Of a DNA stretch of 64,000 nucleotides, positions 17,705 through 25,828 are shown in pieces. The translations under genes were made by a program, and so were the position numbers. Source of the DNA: Alphaproteobacteria bacterium. Lineage in GTDB: Bacteria > Pseudomonadota > Alphaproteobacteria > Rhizobiales > Hyphomicrobiaceae. The DNA lies in the NCBI GenBank assembly GCA_019137195.1, contig JAGVSR010000148.1, forward strand, positions 62,001 to 126,000. The letters run 5' to 3'. The number at the start of each line of letters is the position of its first letter. Position 1 is the stretch's first letter. The notes beneath the pieces were generated by a model, which was not told the origin of the DNA, searched no databases, and saw only the letters and a program-made list of their open reading frames with translations.

Positions 17705-17920
17705 ATGACCCCCGCCCACATCAATCCCTTGCAGTGGCATCAGGCCCAGGGCATCGCGCGCCAGTCTTGCGCCCGCTTCTTCCGCGACGGCGGCAAGCCA
17801 TCGGACGCGCTGTTGGCATTCGGCCTTCCCGCCGACGCCGTTCCCGCTGCCGACTGGAGCAAGGCCGTGGAGGCGATTGCCGCGGTGCTGTGCGCGACTC
17901 CCGTGCGCAAGGCCGCGTGA
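17705..17920 (+). CDS. small conserved-looking hypothetical protein
   Basis: A 71-aa protein with a strong ribosome site (GAGGAGG, 10 nt before ATG) and a rho-independent terminator 80 nt after the stop, so it appears to be a stand-alone transcription unit. It is mostly helical with an amphipathic pattern (INPLQWHQAQGIARQSCARF, then AADWSKAVEAIAAVLC). It has no signal peptide or membrane segment and carries two cysteines. I do not recognise a family. Codon use is GC3-rich like neighbouring genes, which supports it being real. Confidence 0.65.
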   Translation: MTPAHINPLQWHQAQGIARQSCARFFRDGGKPSDALLAFGLPADAVPAADWSKAVEAIAAVLCATPVRKAA

Positions 17921-17999
17921 GCGGCACTACGGAATTTGCGTTCGAGTGGCGTTGTCTCCCACCCGTTCGCGCGCGTACCCTCAAAGTCCTTCCATCACT

Positions 18000-18030
18000 G
18001 AGGCCCCATTGCTGGGGCCTCTTCTTTTTT
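18000..18030 (+). terminator. rho-independent terminator of the small gene
   Basis: GAGGCCCC - ATTGCT loop - GGGGCCTC, an 8-bp perfect GC-rich stem, is followed by TTCTTTTTT. It ends the transcript of the 71-aa gene upstream. Confidence 0.85.
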
Positions 18031-18035
18031 CGAGC

Positions 18036-18061
18036 GTGTCTGCCAGTCGTGTCTGCCAGTC
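18036..18061. repeat. 13-bp tandem duplication
   Basis: GTGTCTGCCAGTC is repeated exactly twice head to tail just after the terminator. No function is evident; slippage is likely. Confidence 0.8.
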
Positions 18062-18289
18062 CGGCGCTGCATCGATAGGCTGGGGCGACGGGCCATGGGT
18101 CGACCGAGACATCGCGTCCGCATTTCAGCGTGACGACGAGAAGCGGTCGGCGCGTCGGACAGGAGCGGTGCAAATCGGCCGAGAGCAACACCAGACCTTG
18201 CACTTTTCGCCGAAGCGCGCCGTCGCTCTAGCATTCCGGCTACGCGCGCCCCGCGCCGGATGATCGGGTTCTGCTTGTCCGGATGCGCG

Positions 18290-18850
18290 CTAGGGCTCGA
18301 GCTCGGTATCCCAATACAGATAGTCGAGCCAGCTGTCGTGCAGGTAGTTGGGCGGGAACAGGCGCCCGTTTCTGTGCAACTCGAACACCGTCGGTCGATA
18401 GGGGAACTGCGCCGGCTTCATGCCGACGGCGTCCGGCATATGCCCGCCCTTCTTCAGGTTGCACGGCGAGCAGGCTGCGACCACGTTCTCCCATCGCGTC
18501 TCGCCACCGCGCGAGCGCGGAATGAGGTGGTCGAACGTCAGATCCTCCTTCGCCCCGCAGTACTGGCAGGTGAAGCGGTCGCGCAGGAAGACGTTGAAGC
18601 GCGTGAACGCCGGATAGAGCGCGGGCTTGACGTAGGTCTTGAGCGAGACGACCGACGGCAGGCGCATCTCCACGTTGGGGCTGCGGACAAAGCGATCGTA
18701 CTCGGAGACGATGTTGACCCGGTCCAAAAAGACGGCCTTCACCGACTCCTGCCAGCTCCAGAGCGACAACGGGTAGTAGCTCAGGGGCCGGAAGTCGGCG
18801 TTCAAGACCAGTGCCGGAAAGGATTCCGGCGAGGCAGCATGAGCGTTCAC
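18290..18850 (-). CDS. HNH endonuclease family protein
   Basis: A 186-aa protein starting at GTG 18850 behind AGGAAG. The HNH domain occupies about residues 92-135: FTCQYCGAKEDLTFDHLIPRSRG followed by WENVVAACSPCNLKKGG. Two CxxC pairs bind a structural zinc, and His in FDHLIP is the expected catalytic residue. The N-terminal part (ALVLNADFRPLSYYPLSLWSWQE) matches the widespread chromosomal HNH group of alphaproteobacteria, whose role is not settled. No restriction or phage genes accompany it. Confidence 0.92.
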   Translation of the reverse strand: MNAHAASPESFPALVLNADFRPLSYYPLSLWSWQESVKAVFLDRVNIVSEYDRFVRSPNVEMRLPSVVSLKTYVKPALYPAFTRFNVFLRDRFTCQYCGAKEDLTFDHLIPRSRGGETRWENVVAACSPCNLKKGGHMPDAVGMKPAQFPYRPTVFELHRNGRLFPPNYLHDSWLDYLYWDTELEP

Positions 18851-19001
18851 AAGCTTGCTTCCTTCGGGTCCTTCGACCGAATCGAGCCTGGGGCCCGATC
18901 TGGCGGGGGGATACTAGCGGCGCATAACAGGTCTGTGAAGCGCCGATTCGGCCGCGGTCTGCGGCTACAGACTCCGTACGCCGACGACAGCACTTTCCAT
19001 T

Positions 19002-19742
19002 CTATTTGCTTGCCTTTTTACGTTGCGGATGGCGCAGCGGATCTGGTGCTGCCGAGGCAGTTGCGGCGCGCGACGCCGGGTGCGCATACCAGGCCCAGAG
19101 GATGTGCGCAGCGGCGCCGCGCCAAGGCCGCCAGCGCTCGGCGATCTCGTCGAGAACGGCCGCCGCGGGCCTCTCGTCGAGGCCGAGTGCCGAGCGCACC
19201 GCATGGCTCAGCGCTAGGTCGCCCGAAGCCCAGCCGTCGCCGCGCCGCAGCGAGAACAGGAGATAGAGATTCGCGGTCCATGGCCCGATGCCGGAGACGC
19301 GCGTCAGGGTGGCAATCACCTCGTCGTCGGGGCGGTGTTCCAGCGCGTCGAGGTCGAGATCGCCGGTAGCGATTGCGACCGACAGACGGCGAAGCGTGCG
19401 CACCTTGCCGGAGGAGAGACCGGCGGCGCGGAGCTCCGCGTCGGTAGCGGCCAGGAAACGGCCGGTGTCGAAGGGCTCGATCGTGCCGCGCGTGCGGCTC
19501 CAGATCGCCGCAGCGCTCTGCGCCGAGACCTGCTGCCCGACGACGATGCGTGCGAGGCCTTCGAAACCCGGCTCGTAGTCACGCAGCGCCGGCACGCCCG
19601 TCACGGCAACCACTCTCTTCAAGTGTGGACATCGCCGGATGAGCGCCTGTGTTGCGCGCCGCATGTCGGCCTCGGTGGCCAGCACGCCTTGCCCCTGTTT
19701 TCGCGCGTCTCGCGCCTTCGAAATTGACTTCAACACTGTCAC
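19002..19742 (-). CDS. AlkA-like DNA-3-methyladenine glycosylase
   Basis: A 246-aa base-excision repair glycosylase of the HhH-GPD superfamily. The start is GTG 19742 (MTVLKSISKARD); an ATG at residue 27 is an alternative. The domain includes GLARIVVGQQVSAQSAAAIW, a helix-hairpin-helix LTRVSGIGPWTANLYLLF (about 148-165) and GDLALSHAVRSALG, where the Asp aligns with the catalytic Asp of AlkA. There is no iron-sulfur cysteine cluster, which separates it from Nth/MutY. It lacks the N-terminal AlkA domain, like shorter MAG-type enzymes. Confidence 0.9.
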   Translation of the reverse strand: MTVLKSISKARDARKQGQGVLATEADMRRATQALIRRCPHLKRVVAVTGVPALRDYEPGFEGLARIVVGQQVSAQSAAAIWSRTRGTIEPFDTGRFLAATDAELRAAGLSSGKVRTLRRLSVAIATGDLDLDALEHRPDDEVIATLTRVSGIGPWTANLYLLFSLRRGDGWASGDLALSHAVRSALGLDERPAAAVLDEIAERWRPWRGAAAHILWAWYAHPASRAATASAAPDPLRHPQRKKASK

Positions 19743-19804
19743 GGCGGCTCCGGGTGGAGTACAGTGATTGCGTTCCTTGGATGTGGCTTAGGAAGGAACG
19801 CGTC

Positions 19805-20353
19805 ATGCAAACTAGCACAAGGCGTGTTACGGCGCTTGTTGCGGCGACCAGCATTGCCATCGCCATTGCCTCCTTCCCGCCGGTGAGCGCGATGGCAGGC
19901 GCATCGGGCTTCACCGACTGGGTCAGCCTCAGCAATGCCCGCTACGGATTCGAGATCGCCTACCCGGGCAGCGTATTCGCCGAGAGCGGAGAGCGGCTCG
20001 AGGAGGAGGGGCTCGTGCTGGTATCCCGCGACGGGAAGGTGAAGCTCGTCGCCGCAACGTTCGCCAACGAGACCGGCGTCACGCTCGATGAATATCGCAG
20101 GCAGCTCCTCGATGAGAATTACAGGGGCGCTGAGGTCGACTTCGCGCCTGAGAAGAGCCGTTGGTTCATCCTGTCGGGCACGCAGGGTGATATGCACTTC
20201 TACGAGCGCGTGACGTTCACCTGCGGAGGCAAGTGGATCAACAGCTGGGCCCTCCTGTACCCGGTAGCCGAGAAGCGGTATTGGGACCGTCTGGTCGAGG
20301 CCATCGCGCCGACCTACAGCCCCGGCTCCGGTCGCACCGGCGCCTGTGACTAG
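19805..20353 (+). CDS. secreted hypothetical protein
   Basis: A 182-aa protein with a clear signal peptide (basic start, hydrophobic TALVAATSIAIAIASF, cleavage likely after SAMA). The mature part begins with WVSLSNARYGFEIAYPGSVFAE, a pattern common in periplasmic PsbP-like or DUF-type proteins that bind unknown ligands. It then alternates strands and helices to LVEAIAPTYSPGSGRTG. Two cysteines remain in the mature chain (TCGGK and GACD). It is not assigned to a named family. ATG 19805 lies 9 nt after a GGAAGG ribosome site. Confidence 0.8.
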   Translation: MQTSTRRVTALVAATSIAIAIASFPPVSAMAGASGFTDWVSLSNARYGFEIAYPGSVFAESGERLEEEGLVLVSRDGKVKLVAATFANETGVTLDEYRRQLLDENYRGAEVDFAPEKSRWFILSGTQGDMHFYERVTFTCGGKWINSWALLYPVAEKRYWDRLVEAIAPTYSPGSGRTGACD

Positions 20354-20385
20354 GAACGTTTGACTAGGCACGTTTGACTAGGCAG
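20347..20385. repeat. 14-bp tandem repeat overlapping a stop codon
   Basis: TGACTAGGAACGTT, then TGACTAGGCACGTT, then a partial third copy TGACTAGGCAG. The first copy contains the TAG stop of the secreted protein gene. It is likely a slippage product; each unit carries in-frame stops. Confidence 0.75.
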
Positions 20386-20539
20386 GCGAAGGCACGATTT
20401 CCCTCGCCTCGACGGGGCGAGACCAACGGCGCGGTAGACTTTTCGGTCGGGGCTTTTCCCTCCTGACCGCTCTCCGGCGGGTGGAGCGAGACGCCGTGTC
20501 GCTCGAGCGGCCCGGTCGGGGCGGAGCAAGCAGGACGTC

Positions 20540-21415
20540 ATGACGCCAGCTCTTCGTTTTGCGCCGAGTCCGAACGGAGAGCTGCATCTCGGTCACGCGC
20601 TGTCGGCGCTGGTCGGCTACCAGATGGCACGGCGCCTCGACGGGCGGTTTCTGGTTCGCATCGAGGACATCGACACGACCCGGAGCCGCGAGGCGTTCGT
20701 CGCCGGCATTTTCGAGGATCTCGCCTGGCTCGGGATAGCCTGGGAGGAGCCCGTTCTTCGCCAGAGCGAGCACTTCGCCGACTATGCCGCTGCCGCTCAG
20801 CGGCTTTTCGACATGGGGCTTCTCTATCCGTGCTTTGCCACCCGCACCGAGATCGCCGCCAAAGTCTCGGAACGGCCCGATGCCGTCGATCCCGATGGCG
20901 CTCCGCTCTATCCCGGACTGCACAAGTGCCTGACGCCCGACGAGGTCGCCGCCCGCAAGCGTCAAGGCGAGCCGTTCGCACTTCGTCTCGACATGGACAA
21001 GGCGCTCGCCGCTTGCCGCTCGAGGCTCGATGGAACGCCACTCACGTTCGCCGAAATCGACGGCAGCGGCGGGACGACGGTCGTGGTCGCGCAGCCGGAG
21101 CGCTGGGGCGATGCCGTGATCGTGCGGAAGGACACCCCGGCGAGCTACCATCTCGCGGTCGTGGTGGACGACGCGCGGCAAGGCATTACCCATGTCACTC
21201 GTGGGCGCGATCTTTATGCCTCGACCGACCTGCACCGCCTTCTTCAGGTGCTGCTCGGGCTCTCCGAGCCGCTCTATCACCACCACCGCCTGCTCGTCGA
21301 TCGGGAAGGTCGCAAGCTGGCGAAGAGTGCGCGCGACACCTCCCTCGCGAGCTTGAGGCGTGACGGTGCGACGCCGGCCGACATCCGGCGCCTGATTGGA
21401 CTGGGATGCGACTGA
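20540..21415 (+). CDS. gluQ: glutamyl-queuosine tRNA(Asp) synthetase
   Basis: A 291-aa truncated glutamyl-tRNA synthetase paralogue that charges the queuosine base of tRNA(Asp) with glutamate. It keeps the catalytic half: RFAPSPNGELHLGHALSAL (HLGH signature, about 6-24), FLVRIEDIDTTRSRE, HVTRGRDLYASTDLHRLLQ and the KMSKS-like loop GRKLAKSARD (about 258-267). The anticodon-binding domain is missing, as expected for GluQ-RS. ATG 20540 follows GGAGC at a normal distance. A stand-alone gene. Confidence 0.95.
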   Translation: MTPALRFAPSPNGELHLGHALSALVGYQMARRLDGRFLVRIEDIDTTRSREAFVAGIFEDLAWLGIAWEEPVLRQSEHFADYAAAAQRLFDMGLLYPCFATRTEIAAKVSERPDAVDPDGAPLYPGLHKCLTPDEVAARKRQGEPFALRLDMDKALAACRSRLDGTPLTFAEIDGSGGTTVVVAQPERWGDAVIVRKDTPASYHLAVVVDDARQGITHVTRGRDLYASTDLHRLLQVLLGLSEPLYHHHRLLVDREGRKLAKSARDTSLASLRRDGATPADIRRLIGLGCD

Positions 21416-21513
21416 CCACCGGGTCCAACGATGCCCGGGGGTAACGACACGTGCGACGGCGGTTGGGGGAACGCGCGGCGGAACTGCAATCGGCCTTCTC
21501 TTGAGGACGGCTC

Positions 21514-23088
21514 TCAGATCAGGAAGAAATCCATGCGGTCGAGCGAGCCGGCGAAACCGACGATGTTGGCGATCTCCCGGATCGCCTGAACTCCCGTGCC
21601 GTCAGGGTCGAACCACAGCTTCGATGTGTCGGTCTCGTAGACGAGCTGCGGTCCGGCGAGGGTTGCCGCCGGCGTCGTGCTGTTGATGATCTGGTCCTGG
21701 GAGAGCAGCGCCGGTGCTGGATTGTCGAACGAAACGCTCAAGTAGGCATTGAAGTCAAAGTCGCTTAACTTGATCCAGAACAGGTCCTCGCCTGCGTCGA
21801 AACCATTGACGTAGTCCACTCCCGGCAGCGTCAGATCGAGCCAGAAGATGTCGCGCAGGCCGTCCTCGGTGCCGAAAAAGTTGTCGTAGAGGTGGTCGTC
21901 GCCCAACCCGCCGTGCAGAACCTCGGTGCCCGAGGCGTCGAAGATGTTGTCGTCGCCGCCCGAGCCTTCGGCGATGCCATTGACCGCCGGGCGCAGGCTG
22001 TCGTTCTTCTGCGATCCGATGACGTTCTCGATGCCGGCGTAGGTGTCGCCAGTCGCCTTGCCGCCCGCGGTTCCGTTGGTGAGGTACACGGTGACGCCGG
22101 AGCTCGTGACATCGGCGTAGCTCACGGTGTCGTCGCCAGCCCCGCCGACCAGCGTATCTGCATCGTCGTCGTCGCCCGGCATCAAGATATCGTTGCCGGT
22201 TCCGCCGTTCAGCGAGTCGGCGCCGCTGCCGCCGGAGAGGATGTCGTTGCCGCCGTTGCCGGCCAGCTCGTCGCTACCGCCCGAGGCCTTGAAGTAATTG
22301 TCCGCCGCATCGCCTAGGATCATATCGCTGCCGGAGTCGGACCCGTAGACGATCTCGACATTGGCGATCGTATCTCCCTGCGCGTCACCATTGGCGCCGG
22401 TGCCAGCGGAGAGGTCGATGCTGACGCCAAACAGCGAGTTGGCGTACGAGACCGTGTCGCGATCACCGCCGCCGCCGTCGATCGAGTCTGCGCCTGCGCC
22501 GCCTTCGAAATAGTCGGAATCCGCGCCGCCGATCAGGGTGTCGTTGCCGCCGCCGCCGATCAGGTAGTCGTTGGCGCCGCCGCCGATCAGCATGTTGTCG
22601 GCATCGTCGCCGACGAGATGGTTGGTTGTGGCGCTGCCAACGACGTTCTCGATGCCGGAGTATTTATCGCCGAGCGAGCCCTCGGCACCGAGGCCGGTCG
22701 AAAGGTCGATGACGAAGGAGTTGATGCCGGCGACGGGAGCGGCCGCATAGCTCAGCGTGTCGATGCCAGAGCTGCCGATGAATACGTCGGCACCCGTTCC
22801 GGCGAGCAGCACGTCATTGCCTGCCCCACCATTCAAGGTATCGCTGCCCGACCCGCCGTCCAGGGTGTCGTTGCCCTTGTCGCCATTGAGCTTGTCGCTG
22901 CCCTTCTGGCCGTAGAGCCTGTCGTTGCCGTTGCCGCCGTAGAGCTTGTCGCTGCCGTCGCCACCATAGAGCCTGTCGTTGCCGCTCTGCCCTTTGAGAT
23001 CGTCGTTCCCGGCGTAGCCGTAGAGGTAGTCGTTGCCAGAAAATCCGTTCAGGATGTCTCGCTTCTTTGTGCCCTTGATGGTCGCCAT
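21514..23088 (-). CDS. RTX-type calcium-binding repeat protein
   Basis: A 524-aa protein from ATG 23088 (MATIKGTKKRDILNGFSGND); the frame continues six codons upstream. The N-terminal 85 residues are uninterrupted nonapeptide repeats of GGxGxDxLx type, and further RTX blocks are spread up to about residue 400. These form calcium-bound beta-rolls outside the cell. There is no Sec signal; RTX proteins usually leave by type I secretion through a C-terminal signal, and the last 60 residues fit such a tail. No type I transporter genes lie nearby, and no catalytic domain was recognised. Confidence 0.9.
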   Translation of the reverse strand: MATIKGTKKRDILNGFSGNDYLYGYAGNDDLKGQSGNDRLYGGDGSDKLYGGNGNDRLYGQKGSDKLNGDKGNDTLDGGSGSDTLNGGAGNDVLLAGTGADVFIGSSGIDTLSYAAAPVAGINSFVIDLSTGLGAEGSLGDKYSGIENVVGSATTNHLVGDDADNMLIGGGANDYLIGGGGNDTLIGGADSDYFEGGAGADSIDGGGGDRDTVSYANSLFGVSIDLSAGTGANGDAQGDTIANVEIVYGSDSGSDMILGDAADNYFKASGGSDELAGNGGNDILSGGSGADSLNGGTGNDILMPGDDDDADTLVGGAGDDTVSYADVTSSGVTVYLTNGTAGGKATGDTYAGIENVIGSQKNDSLRPAVNGIAEGSGGDDNIFDASGTEVLHGGLGDDHLYDNFFGTEDGLRDIFWLDLTLPGVDYVNGFDAGEDLFWIKLSDFDFNAYLSVSFDNPAPALLSQDQIINSTTPAATLAGPQLVYETDTSKLWFDPDGTGVQAIREIANIVGFAGSLDRMDFFLI

Positions 23089-23294
23089 CGCAATGCCTCG
23101 CCGCAATTCAGATCAAATCCGTTGCGGTCAGAATGCGTGCGGGAGGCGCAACGGGGTAAGCTGGCGAAAGTCACAAGTCGCGATGTTGGCAAAGTTCTCG
23201 TGAAGCCTGGGACCTGGCGAGCCCATGCGACCTCCAGTCGGGTCGATCCGCGACCTTCCGGCAACACGGCTGGCCGTTTCGATCCGCGACCGTC

Positions 23295-23312
23295 GGTTAG
23301 GTTTTGCTAACC
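23295..23312. promoter_or_regulatory. small inverted repeat in the divergent promoter region
   Basis: GGTTAG - GTTTTG - CTAACC, perfect 6-bp arms, ending 11 nt upstream of the predicted -35 of the DUF1287 gene and inside the 307-nt divergent spacer to the RTX gene. A regulator site is possible but unproven. Nothing else notable was seen in this spacer. Confidence 0.35.
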
Positions 23313-23323
23313 AAGATTTTCTA

Positions 23324-23353
23324 TTGGTGGATGAACGCGTTGCAAACTATACT
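23324..23353 (+). promoter_or_regulatory. sigma70-type promoter for the DUF1287 gene
   Basis: TTGGTG (23324-23329), an 18-nt spacer and TATACT (23348-23353). The expected start is near 23360, about 36 nt before the GTG at 23396, which supports that start codon. Confidence 0.45.
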
Positions 23354-23395
23354 TCATGTTCGGCCGGGCGATCTGCCGGATGGGATCAGACGGGC

Positions 23396-25099
23396 GTGAA
23401 AAAGCCTCGCAAATCCAGACCAAGGGCACGGCACGTCCGGACGACGTCCGGGGCGCAGGCCCGGCGCGCTTCATCGAGGGTTCCATCTCGGCCTGGCCAT
23501 GGCTCGGCGACGGCCGTGTCGGGGGCGGGAGGGTCCGCCCTGGCCATCATGCGCCGCTCTGCAGGCCGAATCGGCGAGCTGGCAGGGTCAGCCGTCTCGG
23601 GCGTGGCCGGTCTTGCCGGGGATGCGCGGGCCCTGCTCGTTCCGCCGCCTGCGCTCCGACGGGTGCCTGTGACGGCGCGGGCGATCGCCGCAACCTACTC
23701 GCCCGACGACCGGCAAGCGTTTCTGCTCATCGCGCTCCCTCTGTTCCTCATGGCCTTTGCCATTGCCGCAAGTCAGTCCGGCCGCCGCTTGGCGCCCTAC
23801 GAGGAGGTGGCATCGCATCCGCTTCCGGTTGCCGTTACACCGCCCGCGCCAGTGATCGCCGTACCTGCTCGCAGCGAGAGCGCACCGGTCGCGGCCGGCA
23901 GGATCGAGCGTGCCGAGCCCGCCGCGACCGTGGCCGGAGACGTCGTGACACCGCCGTCACCGGTGGTGCCGGACGTTGCCGACACATCTGCCGAGCGCCT
24001 GGCCGTCGCCGCTCCCGCCTCGGACGAGCGGCTTGCCGTCGGATCAAGTCTCGCTTCTCCGGCCCAACCTGTTGTCGACGACAATCTACCCGAGGCCGCC
24101 GAGCTGGTCTCACCGGCGGAGCCCGCCGCATCCTCGCCGACCTTTGCGAGCGTGCCGGGTGCCGAGGCTCAACCGGGTCCGGCGGGAGCATTTGCAGTGG
24201 CTCCGGGTCCGGCCCTGCGGCCTGACATGGCAACCTCTCCGGCGGACGGCCAAGCAGCGGTGGAGGCAGCGCCAGCAGACGAGCGCGTCGAGGTTGCTGC
24301 ACTAGCGCCAGGGCCGGCCGAGACCCCTCAGGCGCCGGTCACAGCGGTGGCGCCACCGGCCGAGATCAAGACCGAAACGCCGGTTTGCGTTGCAGATGCG
24401 AGCTCCGACATGAAGCGCCGCCCGGTTCTCGGGGCTCGGGTCGTCACGAGCGATCCCGAGGCTTTCGGTCTCGCGCTCGCGGCTGCGGCTCGGGAGCAAG
24501 TCGACGATTTCATCGTCTACACGGACAAGTACTACAACATCTCCTATCCTATGGGCGATATTCCGGCCCTCTACGGCGTATGCACCGACGTCATCATTCG
24601 CGCCTATCGAGCGGTGGGTGTGGATCTGCAGAAGCTCATCCACGAGGCCCGTGCCGGCTCCGGCGATACGAACATCGAGCACCGCCGCGTCGACACACAG
24701 CGCAAGTTCTTCGAGAAAATGGGAGCATCGCTGCCGATCACCGAATTCGCGGAGGATTACCGGCCGGGTGATGTGGTCAGCTATTATCGTCCGCAAAATC
24801 GCCATTCGCGGACGCATATCGCGATCGTTTCCGACGTGATCGGTCCCTCGGGACGGCCCATGATCATCCACAACCGTGGCTGGGGACCGCAGCTCGAGGA
24901 TGCGCTGTTCGTCGACCAGATTACAGGTCACTACCGCTATGCTGGTCCAAAAACGGATCCCGGCAGCGGTGCTGTGCTCGCCGGCGAGCCCATCATCCCC
25001 GGTTCGCAATTCTCGGCTGGCGGGAAGAAGGTGCCGGTGCTCAGGACCAACGTGGCTGCGCCGCGCGCCCAGTCCCGGGCGAGGACCCAGGTGCGCTGA
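23396..25099 (+). CDS. membrane-anchored DUF1287 protein with long Pro/Ala linker
   Basis: About 567 aa from GTG 23396; ATG 23549 is an alternative start. A basic cytoplasmic stretch precedes one membrane helix (AFLLIALPLFLMAFAIAA, about residue 115). A disordered periplasmic linker of over 200 residues, rich in Pro, Ala and Val, follows. The C-terminal DUF1287 domain covers about 355-530, with VYTDKYYNISYPMGDIPALY, the Cys of GVCTDVIIRAYR (Cys396), IEHRRV, GDVVSYY, the His of RTHIAIVSD (His474) and IIHNRGWGPQLEDALF. The Cys/His pair recalls NlpC/P60-like hydrolases, so a cell-envelope hydrolase is possible. Function is not established. Confidence 0.85.
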   Translation: MKKPRKSRPRARHVRTTSGAQARRASSRVPSRPGHGSATAVSGAGGSALAIMRRSAGRIGELAGSAVSGVAGLAGDARALLVPPPALRRVPVTARAIAATYSPDDRQAFLLIALPLFLMAFAIAASQSGRRLAPYEEVASHPLPVAVTPPAPVIAVPARSESAPVAAGRIERAEPAATVAGDVVTPPSPVVPDVADTSAERLAVAAPASDERLAVGSSLASPAQPVVDDNLPEAAELVSPAEPAASSPTFASVPGAEAQPGPAGAFAVAPGPALRPDMATSPADGQAAVEAAPADERVEVAALAPGPAETPQAPVTAVAPPAEIKTETPVCVADASSDMKRRPVLGARVVTSDPEAFGLALAAAAREQVDDFIVYTDKYYNISYPMGDIPALYGVCTDVIIRAYRAVGVDLQKLIHEARAGSGDTNIEHRRVDTQRKFFEKMGASLPITEFAEDYRPGDVVSYYRPQNRHSRTHIAIVSDVIGPSGRPMIIHNRGWGPQLEDALFVDQITGHYRYAGPKTDPGSGAVLAGEPIIPGSQFSAGGKKVPVLRTNVAAPRAQSRARTQVR

Positions 25100-25337
25100 G
25101 CCGAGGGGAGCAGCGCGCGCGCTCCCGGCCTGGGTTCGACTAAGGCGCATTTGCTGCAATTGAGCCGGCGCCCAACTCGCCATATCGCTCAGCCGAATTT
25201 TTCTCCGTCGTTCGGAGGAAAAATAGAAAGTCGACATTTTTCATTTCTCTTGTGAATGAACGCGAATAAGCGCAGATGTTTAATTGTGGACGTTCGCGTA
25301 TTCCGAACCATCAATTCCGCTACGCTATCCGGCCGAC

Positions 25338-25739
25338 ATGAAACTTCCAGCGATATGGCGCCGCCTGTGGGTGACGCGCAACGTAGGCGTCGAGCCCGCG
25401 ATGGTGCCGCCCGCTGGCGCGCGGACGGCCCAGATTGCGGCTGTGGAGCGGACCAGGACCCAGGTGCGCGTGCCGGACCAGCCGATGCGGCCGCACGAGC
25501 ATTGGACCAAGGCCGCGCGGGCCATCGAGAGCACGATCGGCCGGACCCGACAGCTTACGGTGCTGCAGCAGCAGGCTGCCCTGCAGCTCGATTCGGCAAG
25601 CTATGCCTTTGCCGAGCTGCTGACCGATCTCGCGACGGCGATGCCGCTGCCGCGGCTCGCGGCGGCGCCGGTGGTGGCGAGCGTCGGCCCGCGGCCCGAG
25701 CACAGGGCCGTCATCAAGGGCCTTGCGCAAGCGGCGTGA
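25338..25739 (+). CDS. hypothetical protein
   Basis: A 133-aa soluble protein from ATG 25338, in the promoter-like AT-rich region after the DUF1287 gene. The central part (HEHWTKAARAIESTIGRTRQLTVLQQQAALQLDSASYAFAELLTDLA, about 52-100) should form a long helix or helical hairpin. N- and C-terminal parts are Pro/Ala-rich. I do not recognise a family. It could be a small regulator or structural protein. Confidence 0.6.
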   Translation: MKLPAIWRRLWVTRNVGVEPAMVPPAGARTAQIAAVERTRTQVRVPDQPMRPHEHWTKAARAIESTIGRTRQLTVLQQQAALQLDSASYAFAELLTDLATAMPLPRLAAAPVVASVGPRPEHRAVIKGLAQAA

Positions 25740-25828
25740 CGTCTGGCCGGCTCTCGGAGCGAGAAATCACGGGTCAATTCCTTTGCAGACGGCTATGACA
25801 GCCGGGCTTGACGCTCCGACCGGTGGCC

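Noticed and set aside
17705-17920. Toxin or antitoxin assignment for the 71-aa gene
   Set aside because: No partner gene and no family motif; size alone is not evidence.
22618-23310. Plus-strand frame over the RTX repeats (Val/Ala-rich translation)
   Set aside because: Artefact of the repetitive complement of the GGxGxD repeats.
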